From JB111 sp049856175 (GTDB lineage Bacteria > Actinomycetota > Actinomycetes > Actinomycetales > Actinomycetaceae), in the NCBI RefSeq assembly GCF_049856175.1, contig NZ_JBNDNA010000001.1, forward strand, positions 62,001 to 126,000: a stretch of DNA of 64,000 bases. The letters run 5' to 3'. The notes below the pieces were generated by a model. That model had not been told where the DNA came from and ran no database searches. It worked only from the letters and a program-made list of their open reading frames with translations. Shown in pieces: positions 40,061-52,435 of the stretch. Within the stretch, counting starts at the first letter, position 1; every line of letters begins with the position of its first letter. The translations under genes were made by a program, and so were the position numbers.

Positions 40061-42666
<2,606 letters not shown>

Positions 42667-42735
42667 TGGTGTCCTTCGGTCGGCTGGTGTGCCAGAGGGT
42701 GGCGGGCCGCGACGGCGGTGCGCGGCCGTGTGCCG

Positions 42736-42761
42736 GGGCCCGCCCGGTGGTGGGCGGGCCC
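42736..42761 (-). terminator. Hairpin between gyrB and gyrA
   Basis: Perfect 10-bp GC stem (GGGCCCGCCC at 42736-42745 with GGGCGGGCCC at 42752-42761) and a 6-nt loop, 8 bp after the gyrB stop. It may attenuate read-through into gyrA or protect the gyrB mRNA end. No U-tract. Confidence 0.65.
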
Positions 42762-42769
42762 GCGGCGGT

Positions 42770-44893
42770 TCAGATGTCGAGGAAGCGGACGTCGTGGGCG
42801 TTGCGCTGGATGAACCCGCGGCGCTGCTCCACGTCCTCCCCCATGAGGATCGCGAAGATCTCGTCGGCGGCCGCGGCCTCCCCCAGGGTGATCTGCTTGA
42901 GGGTGCGGGTGTCCGGGTTCATCGTGGTCTCCCACAGCTCGGAGTCGTTCATCTCGCCGAGACCCTTGTACCTCTGGATCGGCCCGTCCTTCTCCTTGGG
43001 CAGGCGCTTGCCGTTGGCCAGGCCGTCGGCCACCACGGCGTCGCGCTCCTTGTCCGAGTACACGTACTCGTGCGCGGCGTTCGTCCACTTGATGCGGAAC
43101 AGGGGCGGCTGCGCGAGGTAGATGTGCCCGCCCTCGAGCAGGGGGCGCATGTAGCGGAACACGAGGGTGAGCAGGAGGGTCGCGATGTGCTGGCCGTCGA
43201 CGTCGGCGTCGGCCATGAGGACGATCTTGTGGTACCGCAGCTTGTCGAGGTCGAACTCCTCGCCGACCCCGACCCCGAACGCGGTGATGAGGTTGCGGAT
43301 CGTCTCCGAGCCCAGGGCCCGGTCGAGGCGCGCCTTCTCGACGTTGAGGATCTTGCCGCGGATCGGCATGATCGCCTGTATCCTGGGGTCCCGGCCGCCG
43401 ACCGCGGACCCGCCCGCCGAGTCACCCTCGACGATGAAGATCTCGCACTCGCGCGGGTCCTTGCTCGAGCAGTCCTTCAGCTTGCCCGGCATGGAGGCCG
43501 ACTCCAGGACCGTCTTGCGGCGGGTGGCCTCCCGCGCCTTGCGCGCGGCGACGCGTGCGGCCGCGGCCGACTGGGCCTTGCGGATGACGTCCCGGCCCTC
43601 GTTGGGGTGCTGGTCGAGCCAGTCCGTGACCTGGGAGTACACCTGGGACTGCACGTAGGTGCGGGCCTCGGTGTTGCCGAGCTTGGTCTTCGTCTGCCCC
43701 TCGAACTGGGGCTCGCCGAGCTTGATCGAGATGACGGCGGTCAGCCCCTCCCGTACGTCGTCGCCCGTGAGGTTGTCGTCCTTGTCCTTCAGCAGCCCGT
43801 GGTCGCGCGCATACTTGTTGACGACCGACGTCATCGCGGACCGGAAGCCCTCCTCGTGGGTACCGCCCTCGGTGGTGTTGATCGTGTTGGCGTAGGTGTG
43901 GACGGACTCGCTGTAGCCGCTCGTCCACTGCATCGCGAGCTCGAGGGAGATCCGCTTCTCGCGGTCCTCGGACTCGAAGGCGATGACCTCGGGATGCACG
44001 ACGTCGACCCGCTTGGCCGAGTTGAGGTGCTTGACGTAGTCGACCAGGCCGTCGTCGTACCGGTACGTGATCGTGCGGAAGCCGGGGACCGGGTCGTCGG
44101 CCGTGCCCTCGTCGTCGCCCGTGACCTCGTCCCCGGAGTCGACCGCCTCGGGGCGCTCGTCGGTCAGGGTGAGCTGCAGGCCCTTGTTGAGGAAGGCGTA
44201 CTGCTGGAGCCGCGAGCGCAGCGTCTCGTAGTCGTGGTCGACGGTCTCGAAGATGTCGGCGTTGGGCCAGTACCTGACGGTGGTCCCGCTGGCGTCGGTC
44301 GCCTCGCCCTTCTCGAGCGGGCCGGTCGGCACCCCGTCGACGAACGACATCCGCCAGACGGAACCGTCCCTGCGCACCTCGACCTCGAGCCGGTGGGAGA
44401 GCGCGTTGACGACCGAGACGCCGACGCCGTGCAGCCCGCCCGAGACGGCGTACCCGCCGCCGCCGAACTTGCCGCCGGCGTGCAGCACCGTCAGGACGAC
44501 CTCGACGGCGGGCTTGCCCTCGGTCGGGTGCAGGTCGACCGGGATGCCTCGCCCGTCGTCGACCACCGTCACCGACCCGTCGCCACCCAGGGTGACGGCG
44601 ATGTTGCCGGCGTGACCGGCCAGGGCCTCGTCCACCGAGTTGTCGACGACCTCGTAGACGAGATGGTGCAGCCCGCGGGGCCCGGTGGAGCCGATGTACA
44701 TACCCGGTCGCTTGCGGACGGCCTCCAGACCCTCGAGGACCTGGATGTTCTGGGCCCCGTACTGCCCGCCGGAGCCCGTGGCACCGGTGCTCGCGTCCGG
44801 TGCGGGGCCGGGCGTCGACGGGGCGCCTGGTGCAGCTGCGTCCGTCCCGTCTAAGGCGTGCTCGGGGGAGGTTGCGCTGCGATCTGCTGCCAC
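42770..44893 (-). CDS. gyrB: DNA gyrase subunit B
   Basis: A 707-residue ATPase subunit of gyrase. The GHKL ATPase domain shows YGAQNIQVLEGLEAVRKRPGMYIG, VVDNSVDEALAGH, VTVVDDGRGIPVDLHP and the GGGYAVSGGLHGVGVSVVNAL lid. The TOPRIM domain has the metal ligands EGDSAGGSA and DADVDGQHI, followed by the QRYKGLGEM and PDTRTLKQITL region. I favour the GTG at 44893 because GAGGAG lies 11 nt upstream; an in-frame GTG at 44956 would add 21 residues without a good binding site. The 216 bp upstream hold DnaA-box palindromes. Confidence 0.97.
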   Translation of the reverse strand: MAADRSATSPEHALDGTDAAAPGAPSTPGPAPDASTGATGSGGQYGAQNIQVLEGLEAVRKRPGMYIGSTGPRGLHHLVYEVVDNSVDEALAGHAGNIAVTLGGDGSVTVVDDGRGIPVDLHPTEGKPAVEVVLTVLHAGGKFGGGGYAVSGGLHGVGVSVVNALSHRLEVEVRRDGSVWRMSFVDGVPTGPLEKGEATDASGTTVRYWPNADIFETVDHDYETLRSRLQQYAFLNKGLQLTLTDERPEAVDSGDEVTGDDEGTADDPVPGFRTITYRYDDGLVDYVKHLNSAKRVDVVHPEVIAFESEDREKRISLELAMQWTSGYSESVHTYANTINTTEGGTHEEGFRSAMTSVVNKYARDHGLLKDKDDNLTGDDVREGLTAVISIKLGEPQFEGQTKTKLGNTEARTYVQSQVYSQVTDWLDQHPNEGRDVIRKAQSAAAARVAARKAREATRRKTVLESASMPGKLKDCSSKDPRECEIFIVEGDSAGGSAVGGRDPRIQAIMPIRGKILNVEKARLDRALGSETIRNLITAFGVGVGEEFDLDKLRYHKIVLMADADVDGQHIATLLLTLVFRYMRPLLEGGHIYLAQPPLFRIKWTNAAHEYVYSDKERDAVVADGLANGKRLPKEKDGPIQRYKGLGEMNDSELWETTMNPDTRTLKQITLGEAAAADEIFAILMGEDVEQRRGFIQRNAHDVRFLDI

Positions 44894-45013
44894 GGTCGAC
44901 GGTTCTCCTCGGCTCTCGGGCGACGACGGGGAGGCTGACCGCCCCCTCGTCGCCACGTGTCCGGCCCCGGGGCGCGATGCCCCGGACTGCGCCGGACGGG
45001 TCGTGAGATTCTA

Positions 45014-45067
45014 CCGTGGACAGCCCTTCCCGCCCAATCATCCACAGGCTGTGTCCACAGCCTGTGG
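45014..45067. promoter_or_regulatory. DnaA-box cluster and palindrome in front of gyrB
   Basis: Within the gap between gyrB and the DUF721 gene lie TCATCCACA (45038-45046) and GTGTCCACA (45051-45059), each one base from the consensus TTATCCACA/TTGTCCACA, plus a weaker CGTGGACAG at 45015-45023. The two good boxes are embedded in a 26-bp inverted repeat, CCACAGGCTGTG (45042-45053) and CACAGCCTGTGG (45056-45067). The position suits DnaA control of gyrB transcription. Confidence 0.65.
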
Positions 45068-45109
45068 GGTGGTGTCACCCACGTGCGATCCGCGGCGTGC
45101 TGCCCGACG

Positions 45110-45781
45110 TCAGCCGTAGGTGTCCCGGGGCCCTCGACCCCCGCGGACGGCGAACCGCCCGTGCTTCCAGCTGGGTCCGCCGGGGCCCAGGACGGTGATC
45201 GAGGAGACGGTGCCGGCGCCCGTCTCCTCCTCGATGCGGCGCTCGAGCTGGGGAAGCAGGAGCCGCACCTGGGTCGCCCACGCCGTCGAGGAGGTGCGCA
45301 GCACGAGCTCGCCGTCGGCGAAGGTCTCGACGGCGCAGTGGTCGGCGACCTGGTCACCGACGATCTCGCGCCAGCGCGAGACCACCGAGGCCAGGGACAG
45401 CTCGCGGCCCCAGCCCCGCCGCCGCACGAGCTGCGCACCGATCCGGCCCAACGGCTGCGGGTCTCGCCTCGACGGCGACGAGCCCGACCCGGCCCAGCCG
45501 AGGCCCGGGCCCGGCCGCCACGGCGAGCGGCGCCGTCCGGGGGTCCCGTCCGCGGCGTCGTCCTGGCCCCCTGCGCCGCTGACTGCGCTGCCCCCGGGGA
45601 CGATGTCCTCCCCGGCGTCGTCGAGCGCGTCCGTGTCCTCCCGGCTCCTGATGTGCCGGGGCGCCGGCGTGGTGCGCAGCCCCTTGTCCCAGGCGGCGGC
45701 GCGCGCACGGGCGAGCACCGCGTGGGCGAGCGCGTCCGGCGAGGCGGGCGGGTCGTCGTCGAGCTCGTCGTCGTTCGTCAT
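45110..45781 (-). CDS. DUF721 (DciA-like) protein
   Basis: A 223-residue protein between recF and gyrB, the standard actinobacterial position. The N-terminal half is low-complexity Asp/Gly/Pro. The DUF721 domain (about 115-205) has PLGRIGAQLVRRRGWGRELSLASVVSRWREIVGDQVADHCAVETFADGELVLRTSSTAWATQVRLLLPQLERRI (in parts), which is the DciA fold known to load or stimulate the replicative helicase DnaB. By homology it is probably the actinobacterial DciA. ATG 45781 overlaps the recF stop (ATGA). Confidence 0.92.
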   Translation of the reverse strand: MTNDDELDDDPPASPDALAHAVLARARAAAWDKGLRTTPAPRHIRSREDTDALDDAGEDIVPGGSAVSGAGGQDDAADGTPGRRRSPWRPGPGLGWAGSGSSPSRRDPQPLGRIGAQLVRRRGWGRELSLASVVSRWREIVGDQVADHCAVETFADGELVLRTSSTAWATQVRLLLPQLERRIEEETGAGTVSSITVLGPGGPSWKHGRFAVRGGRGPRDTYG

Positions 45782-47031
45782 CGGGCCCCTCGCACGGTCG
45801 CGGTCCCGTCCGCGACGTCGATCCGCGTACCCCCCAGCTCCCCCGGCACGTCCTCGTCGACGGCAACCGTGAGCAGCACCTGCTCGGCCTCGGCGACCAT
45901 GCCGGCGAGGCGGCTGCGCCGGCGCGAGTCGAGCTCGGCGAAGACGTCGTCGAGGACGAGGACCGGGTCTCCCCCACCACTCTCCCGGGCGGCGTCGCGC
46001 AGCACCCGCCAGGCGCCGAGCCGCAGCGCGAGGGCGTAGGACCACGACTCGCCGTGGCTGGCATACCCGCGTGCCGGCAACGGGCCCAGGGCCAGCGCGA
46101 GGTCGTCCCGGTGCGGACCGACGAGACACACGCCCCGCTCGACCTCCTTCGGGCGGGCCTCCTCCAGCGCGGCGAGCAGCCGGTCGGCGACGGCCGTCCG
46201 GTCCGTGAGGCCCTCCTCGACGTCCTCGGCGCCGCGCCGCGCCAGGCGTCCGGCGTCGTCGTCGATCGTCTCGGGTCCCGTGACACCGGCGAGCACGGCG
46301 GCGTCCGGCTCCGGCCCGCCCTCGGCGCCGACGAGCGAGTACCGGCCGTCGATGCGGGCCTCGCCCTGTCCACCGGAGACGTCCCCGTAGGCAGCGGCCA
46401 CGTGCGGTCGCAGGCGCGCGACGAGATCGGCACGAGCCGCGACGATCTCCGCCCCCGCTTCCGCGAGCTGGGCGTCCCACACGTCCAGGGTCGACAGGTC
46501 GACGCTCCTCCCCGCGCGCGCCGCGGCGCCGGCCGACTTCAGCAGCGCGACCCGCTGCCGCAGGACGCGCTCGTAGCGCTGGCGCACCTCCGACAGGCGG
46601 GGCCGCAGCTGGACGAGGAGGTCGTCGAGGAACCGGCGCCGACCGGACGGGTCGCCGCGCACGAGCTCGAGGTCCTCCGGGGCGAAGACGACGAGGCGCA
46701 GGTGCCCGAGCAGGTCGCGCGGCCGGGCGGGGTGACGATCGAGCCGGGCGCGGTTGGCCCGGCCCGCGATGATCTCGACCTCGAGGAGCGTGTCCCGTTC
46801 GTCGTCGCGCACCTTGGCACGGACCACGGCGCCGGGCGTCCCGCGGCGCACGAGCGCCGTGTCCGCGGCGACCCGGTGGGAGCTGAACGTGGCCAGGTAG
46901 CCCACCGCCTCGACGATGTTCGTCTTGCCCTGGCCGTTCGGGCCGACGAACGCAGTGACACCCGGCTGAAGGGTGAGCACGAGCTCGCGGTAGGAGCGGA
47001 AGTCGCTCAGCGCGAGGTCCGTGACCCGCAC
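45778..47031 (-). CDS. recF: DNA replication/repair protein RecF
   Basis: A 417-residue SMC-like ATPase acting in single-strand gap repair with RecO and RecR. It has Walker A VGPNGQGKTNIVEAVGYL (29-46), the RecF-type FAPEDLELVRGDPSGRRRFLDDLLVQ segment, the ABC signature region GESWSYALALRLGA (degenerate, as usual in RecF) and Walker B PVLVLDDVFAELDSRRR. ATG 47031, with the gnd stop immediately before it (no gap). Part of the dnaN-gnd-recF-DUF721 transcript. Confidence 0.97.
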   Translation of the reverse strand: MRVTDLALSDFRSYRELVLTLQPGVTAFVGPNGQGKTNIVEAVGYLATFSSHRVAADTALVRRGTPGAVVRAKVRDDERDTLLEVEIIAGRANRARLDRHPARPRDLLGHLRLVVFAPEDLELVRGDPSGRRRFLDDLLVQLRPRLSEVRQRYERVLRQRVALLKSAGAAARAGRSVDLSTLDVWDAQLAEAGAEIVAARADLVARLRPHVAAAYGDVSGGQGEARIDGRYSLVGAEGGPEPDAAVLAGVTGPETIDDDAGRLARRGAEDVEEGLTDRTAVADRLLAALEEARPKEVERGVCLVGPHRDDLALALGPLPARGYASHGESWSYALALRLGAWRVLRDAARESGGGDPVLVLDDVFAELDSRRRSRLAGMVAEAEQVLLTVAVDEDVPGELGGTRIDVADGTATVRGAR

Positions 47032-47958
<927 letters not shown>

Positions 47959-47983
47959 GGCTACTCCTTGACCGGCCGGCTGC

Positions 47984-49111
47984 TCAGCCGGCGAAGCGGA
48001 TGGGCATCAGCAGGTAGCGGAACTCGCTCGAGTCCTCGCCGTCGGGCTCGTCCTGGCCCGTGAGCGTGGCCGGCTTCGACGGATGCGTGAAGGACAGTCG
48101 GGCCAGCGGTCGCGTGAGCGCGCCCAGCCCGTCCAGCAGGTAGACCGGGTTGAACGCCGTGGTGATCGGTTCGCCGACCAGCGTCGCCTCGAGCGCCTCG
48201 GACGCCTGCGCGTCGTCGCCCTGACCGGCCTCGAGCACGACCTGTCCCTCGGTGAACGAGAGCCGGATCGGGGTGTTGCGCTCCGCGACGAGGCTCACGC
48301 GCTTCGCGGCGGCGATGAGCTCGGCCGCGTCGACCACGGCGTGGGTGGGCGTCTCGTCGGGGAACAGGCGGCGCACGGGCGGGTAGTCACCGTCGACCAG
48401 CAGCGAGGTGGTCCGCCTGCCGCCGGCCTCGAACCCGATCAGCGAGCCGGCGCCGGAGGTGTCCAGGTCGACCTCGACCGCACCGGCCGAGGTGAGGGAC
48501 TTCGCGACGTCGGAGAGCGTGCGGGCCCGCACCAGCGCGACGGCGGAGACGTCGTCGCCGGCCGGGTGCCACGGCAGCTCACGCATCGCGAGCCGGTACC
48601 GGTCGGTGGCGAGCAGGGTGATGGAGTCGCCCTCGATCTCGACACGCACGCCGGTCAGCAGCGGCAGCGTCTCGTCGCGGGAGGCGGCGGTGGTCACCTG
48701 GGCGACGGCCTGCGCGAGGACGTCGGCGTCGATGGTGCCGGCCTTGTCCGGCATGGCCGGGAGCGCCGGGTACTCCTCGACGGGCATGGAGGTCAGCGTG
48801 AAGCGCGAGGCGCCGCAGGTCAGGGTCACCCGGGTGCCGTCGACCTCGACGTCGACCGGCCGCGCGGGAAGGGCGCGGCAGATGTCCGCGAGCAGGCGTC
48901 CGACGACCAGCACCGTGCCCGCCGTCTCGACCTCGGCCTCGACGACGGAGCGCGCCGAGATCTCGTAGTCGAACGTCGCAAGCGTCAGCTGGCCGTCGGC
49001 GGCCTCGATGCGCACGCCGGCCAGGACGGGGACGGGAGGACGCGCCGGCAGCGAGCGCGCCGTCCAGGACACGGCCTCGGCCAGGACGTCGCGGTCAACC
49101 CTGAACTTCAC
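47984..49111 (-). CDS. dnaN: DNA polymerase III sliding clamp (beta subunit)
   Basis: A 375-residue processivity clamp, with three beta-clamp domains visible by repeats of the family pattern: MKFRVDRDVLAEAVSWTARSL, LATDRYRLAMRELPW, FNPVYLLDGLGAL and the closing YLLMPIRFAG with the conserved M-P. It tethers the replicative polymerase to DNA. An insertion (DEPDGEDSSEF) precedes the last strand. ATG 49111; the dnaA-dnaN gap upstream is the probable oriC. Confidence 0.97.
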   Translation of the reverse strand: MKFRVDRDVLAEAVSWTARSLPARPPVPVLAGVRIEAADGQLTLATFDYEISARSVVEAEVETAGTVLVVGRLLADICRALPARPVDVEVDGTRVTLTCGASRFTLTSMPVEEYPALPAMPDKAGTIDADVLAQAVAQVTTAASRDETLPLLTGVRVEIEGDSITLLATDRYRLAMRELPWHPAGDDVSAVALVRARTLSDVAKSLTSAGAVEVDLDTSGAGSLIGFEAGGRRTTSLLVDGDYPPVRRLFPDETPTHAVVDAAELIAAAKRVSLVAERNTPIRLSFTEGQVVLEAGQGDDAQASEALEATLVGEPITTAFNPVYLLDGLGALTRPLARLSFTHPSKPATLTGQDEPDGEDSSEFRYLLMPIRFAG

Positions 49112-49545
49112 GGTAGATCACTTTCTCTCAAGACTTCCGCGCTCTCCATGGACGGGGTGCGGCGCACGGCACACCTTACGTGCTCGAGCGCGTGCAGCGG
49201 TCGGCGGGAGGAGCTCTCCGGGAACGGGACGGTCGTCGTGGGTCGGGCAGGGGCACCTGGGCATGGGCTGATGAACCACAAAGTCCGAGATCTAGGGTTC
49301 GTCATCGTCATAGCACCTGTGGATCCTGGGGATTCTCGTCGTCGGGCCAGGTCAGAGGCTTGTCATTCATGTGGATCGTCCTGCGGAGGACGTCGTGGAC
49401 GAATGACACGGTCCGTGGATGTCATTCGTCCGTCCACGGAGCGCGGTCGGTCGTCCCCAGCTCGTCCACGATCGTGACCGCGGTCGTCCACCGACGAACC
49501 ACAGACCGGTCCACACCGTCCGTGAGCGCACGACCGAGGCCGAGG
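49112..49545. other. oriC: Probable chromosomal replication origin (oriC)
   Basis: The 434-bp non-coding gap between dnaN and dnaA. Degenerate DnaA boxes (7 of 9 to TTGTCCACA or its complement) lie at 49318-49326, 49370-49378, 49394-49402, 49462-49470 and 49507-49515, with a further weaker TCGTCCACC at 49484-49492. A perfect 12-bp inverted repeat GGACGAATGACA/TGTCATTCGTCC spans 49397-49431. The least GC-rich part (about 49270-49318) is a candidate unwinding element. The dnaN promoter must also lie here. Location by gene order is strong; the boxes are individually weak. Confidence 0.75.
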
Positions 49546-51033
49546 TCACCCTTCGCGCGCCCGGTTCTTGATGCGGGCCGTGAGCTCGGAGACCTGGTTG
49601 TAGACCTGGCGCTTCTCCGCCATGAGGTCCTTGATCTTGCGGTTCGCGTGCATGACCGTCGTGTGGTCGCGGCCGCCGAACAGCTGCCCGATCTTCGGCA
49701 GCGACAGCGGGGTGAGCTCGCGGCAGAGGTACATGGCGATCTGGCGGGCGGTGACCAGGACGCGGGAGCGGTCCGCCGACGTGAGGGCGTCCAGCGAGAT
49801 CGAGAAGTAGTCCGCCGTCTGCGCCATGATCAGGCTCGGCGTGATCTCCTCGCTCTCCGGGTCCGTGATGATGTCCTTGAGGACCATCTCGGCGAGCGGC
49901 CGGTCGACGTGCTGCCGGTTGAGGTTGGCGAAGGCCGTCACCCGGATGAGCGCGCCCTCGAGCTCGCGGATGTTGGTCGAGATGCGCGAGGCGATGTACT
50001 CCAGGACCTCCGGCGCGGCGTCGAGCCGGTCGTTCTCGGCCTTCTTGCGAAGGATGGCGATCCGGGTCTCGAGGTCGGGCGGCTGGACGTCGGTGAGCAG
50101 ACCCCACTCGAAGCGGGACACGAGCCGCTGCTCGAAGCCGCTCAGCTGCTTCGGAGCGACGTCCGAGGTGATGACCACCTGCTTGGAGTCGTTGTGCAGC
50201 GTGTTGAACGTGTGGAAGAACTCCTCGACCGTCTGCTCCTTGCCGCCGAGGAACTGGATGTCGTCGATGAGCAGGACGTCGACGTTGCGGTACCGGCGCT
50301 GGAACGACTCCGCCTTGTCGTCCCGGATGGAGTTGATGAAGTCGTTGGTGAACTCCTCGGAGTTCACGTACCTCACCCGGATCCCCGGGTAGAGGTTGCG
50401 CGCGTAGTGGCCGATCGAGTGCAGGAGGTGGGTCTTGCCCAGGCCCGAGCCGCCGTAGATGAACAGCGGGTTGTAGGCCTTCGCCGGCGACTCCGCGACG
50501 GCGGTCGCCGCGGCGTGGGCGAACCGGTTGGACGACCCGGACACGAACGTCTCGAAGGTGAACTTCGGGTTGAGCCGGGAGGCCTGGTCACCGTTGTCCT
50601 CGACCGACGACGTGCCGCGGCTCTGCGACGAACGGTCGGGCGCGCTGCGGGCGGGCGTCTCCTCGGGCGCCGGGGCCGTCCCGGTGGACGGCGGGCGAGC
50701 AGGGGTCGCCGCGCTCGGTGGGACGGGGAGCTCGGTGACCACGGGGCGTTGCGGCGTCGGCTCGTCGAGCAAGGAGGGGTCGACGGTCACCGCGAACCGC
50801 ACCTTGCTGCCGTGGACCCGGGACATCGCGGCGACGATCTGCTCGCGCGCCTGCATCTCGAGGTAGTCCTTGGCGAGGTCGGACCCGACGGCGAGCAGCA
50901 GCGTGTCGTCGATGATCCCCAGCGCGCGCGCCTGACGGACGAAGGCCAGCTGGGCCGGGCGGATGTCCCCGCTGTCCGAGAGCTGAGAGACCGCGAGCTG
51001 CCATGCCTCGGCGATGGATGTCGCCACGCCCAC
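49546..51033 (-). CDS. dnaA: Chromosomal replication initiator DnaA
   Basis: A 495-residue AAA+ initiator. Domain I is residues 1-90, a Pro/Ala linker domain II about 95-150, then the AAA+ domain with Walker A IYGGSGLGKTHLL (about 192-204), Walker B DVLLIDDIQF (252-261) and LVSRFEWGL. The domain IV signature GGRDHTTVMHANRKI, which contacts DnaA boxes, is near the C-terminus. The GTG at 51033 follows AAGGAG closely; a second GTG at 51027 has better spacing and may be used. Divergent from rpmH across a region with a perfect DnaA box. Confidence 0.98.
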   Translation of the reverse strand: MGVATSIAEAWQLAVSQLSDSGDIRPAQLAFVRQARALGIIDDTLLLAVGSDLAKDYLEMQAREQIVAAMSRVHGSKVRFAVTVDPSLLDEPTPQRPVVTELPVPPSAATPARPPSTGTAPAPEETPARSAPDRSSQSRGTSSVEDNGDQASRLNPKFTFETFVSGSSNRFAHAAATAVAESPAKAYNPLFIYGGSGLGKTHLLHSIGHYARNLYPGIRVRYVNSEEFTNDFINSIRDDKAESFQRRYRNVDVLLIDDIQFLGGKEQTVEEFFHTFNTLHNDSKQVVITSDVAPKQLSGFEQRLVSRFEWGLLTDVQPPDLETRIAILRKKAENDRLDAAPEVLEYIASRISTNIRELEGALIRVTAFANLNRQHVDRPLAEMVLKDIITDPESEEITPSLIMAQTADYFSISLDALTSADRSRVLVTARQIAMYLCRELTPLSLPKIGQLFGGRDHTTVMHANRKIKDLMAEKRQVYNQVSELTARIKNRAREG

Positions 51034-51408
51034 CCCACTCCTTGCGCGCCTGTCGCCCGACCGGTGCCGGGCGGGTCCCTTACTGTGTCACGGAACGGCC
51101 ACATCCACATACTTGTCCACAGTTGTGCGCATCTGCCCCCGGCCCGGCGGCCGCACTCTCGTGCGGTTCGTGCGCTCCGGCCACCTGCCGCTCGGACGCA
51201 TCGGTGGATGACGACGTTCCACAGGTCACGCCCGTCCGCCGTTGACCACGATGCGGCGACGCCCGTAACCTGAGGCGTCCACTGCTGTGGACACCACTCA
51301 TTCCTGGGCCCGTGGTCGGGCCCGTGCGCGCGCCTGTCCCAGGCCTGTGCGCGGGGGTCGGATCCTCCAGGGCCAGTCAGTTTCTCGAGCAACGTCAGGG
51401 GTAGAGCC
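51034..51408. promoter_or_regulatory. Divergent dnaA/rpmH control region with DnaA boxes
   Basis: Holds the dnaA promoter (minus) and the rpmH promoter (plus) in 375 bp. A perfect DnaA box TTGTCCACA lies at 51113-51121. Near matches are ACATCCACA (51101-51109) and TGTGGACAC (51286-51294, complement strand, 8 of 9). This suits autoregulation of dnaA. It may also contribute to origin function as a second box cluster. No gene here. Confidence 0.8.
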
Positions 51409-51546
51409 GTGAGCAAGCGGACTTTCCAGCCGAACAACCGCCGCCGGTCGAAGGTGCACGGCTTCCGTCTGCGGATGCGCACCCGCGCGGGCCGCGCCAT
51501 CCTCTCGGCGCGCCGTTCCAAGGGTCGCGCGAAGCTCTCCGCCTGA
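51409..51546 (+). CDS. rpmH: 50S ribosomal protein L34
   Basis: 45 residues, the usual length: VSKRTFQPNNRRRSKVHGF, then RLRMRTRAGRAILSARRSKGR and AKLSA, highly basic. GTG start at 51409 with AGGGGTAG upstream. First gene of the rpmH-rnpA-yidD-yidC-khpB-rsmG operon. Confidence 0.98.
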   Translation: MSKRTFQPNNRRRSKVHGFRLRMRTRAGRAILSARRSKGRAKLSA

Positions 51547-51549
51547 GCC

Positions 51550-51978
51550 GTGCTCCCGGCGCACCACCGGATGCGCCGCGGGCAGGACTTCACCGCGACC
51601 GTCCGGAAGGGCGTGCGGGCCGGCACCGACCGGCTCGTCGTCCATAGACGGCCGACCGCCGACGAGGACGCAGTCCTCGTCGGCTTCGTCGTCTCCAAGG
51701 GTGTGGGCGGCGCGGTCGTGCGCACCAGGGTCAAGAGGAGGCTGCGCCACCTGATGTCGGAGCGTCTGGCCTCGATCGAGCGCGGCACGCACGTGGTCGT
51801 GCGGGCGCTCCCGCGGGCCGCGCAGGCGACCTCCGCGCAGCTCGGCGCCGACCTGGACCGGGCGCTCAGGTCGACCGCACGCAAGCTGGAGCGGCGGCGT
51901 CCCCCGGCAGCGTCGCGCGGGTCCGAGTCGTCTGCGCCGCGCGCGTCCGCGGCGCCGTCGCCGGCGACCGATGGATGA
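51550..51978 (+). CDS. rnpA: Ribonuclease P protein component
   Basis: A 142-residue basic protein that helps the RNase P RNA mature tRNA 5' ends. It has RMRRGQDFTATVRKGVRAGTDRLVVH and the RNR-type signature VSKGVGGAVVRTRVKRRLRHL (conserved RxxxKRxLR). A C-terminal Ser/Ala/Pro tail of about 25 residues is extra. GTG start 51550, 3 bp after rpmH; the end overlaps the yidD start by 8 nt. Confidence 0.96.
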   Translation: MLPAHHRMRRGQDFTATVRKGVRAGTDRLVVHRRPTADEDAVLVGFVVSKGVGGAVVRTRVKRRLRHLMSERLASIERGTHVVVRALPRAAQATSAQLGADLDRALRSTARKLERRRPPAASRGSESSAPRASAAPSPATDG

Positions 51979-52435
51979 GTCCGCCGGGCGGCGGATCGGA
52001 CCGCTGACCTGGCTGCTGCTCAAGCTGGTGCGGGGTTATCAGCTGGTCGTGTCCCCCTGGTTTCCGCCCACGTGCCGGTACTACCCCTCGTGCTCGGCGT
52101 TCGCCGTCGGGGCCCTGCGCACGCACGGAGCGGGCAAAGGACTGCTGCTCGCGGTGTGGCGTGTGCTGCGGTGCAATCCCTGGTCGAAGGGCGGGGTGGA
52201 CCACGTGCCGGAGCGCGGGGCCTGGGTGGGACGGCGGGTCCCCCTGCCTGATCCGACGGAGCCAGGTCCGACGCAGCCCGGTCCGGCGAGTGCGGGTGAG
52301 GAGACTCACCACACCCCGGAGGGTGCCCCCGAGCACCCGATGACGACCGGCACCGCCGGTGCGTCTACCCTCAGGGAGACCGAACGAGGGGCGGGCGACA
52401 GCTCGCCGCAGGACCACAGGGAGCAACCGAGCTGA
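51971..52435 (+). CDS. yidD: Membrane protein insertion efficiency factor YidD
   Basis: A 154-residue protein. Residues 1-85 are YidD: LLLKLVRGYQLVVSPWFPPTCRYYPSCSAFAVGALRTHGAGKGLLLAVWRVLRCNPWSKGGVDHVP (in parts), with the conserved CRYYPSCS and RCNPW motifs. An acidic Pro/Thr/Glu tail of about 60 residues is unusual, since YidD is typically about 80-100 residues. It aids insertion of proteins by YidC, whose gene follows with a 1-nt overlap (TGATG). Confidence 0.95.
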   Translation: MDESAGRRIGPLTWLLLKLVRGYQLVVSPWFPPTCRYYPSCSAFAVGALRTHGAGKGLLLAVWRVLRCNPWSKGGVDHVPERGAWVGRRVPLPDPTEPGPTQPGPASAGEETHHTPEGAPEHPMTTGTAGASTLRETERGAGDSSPQDHREQPS

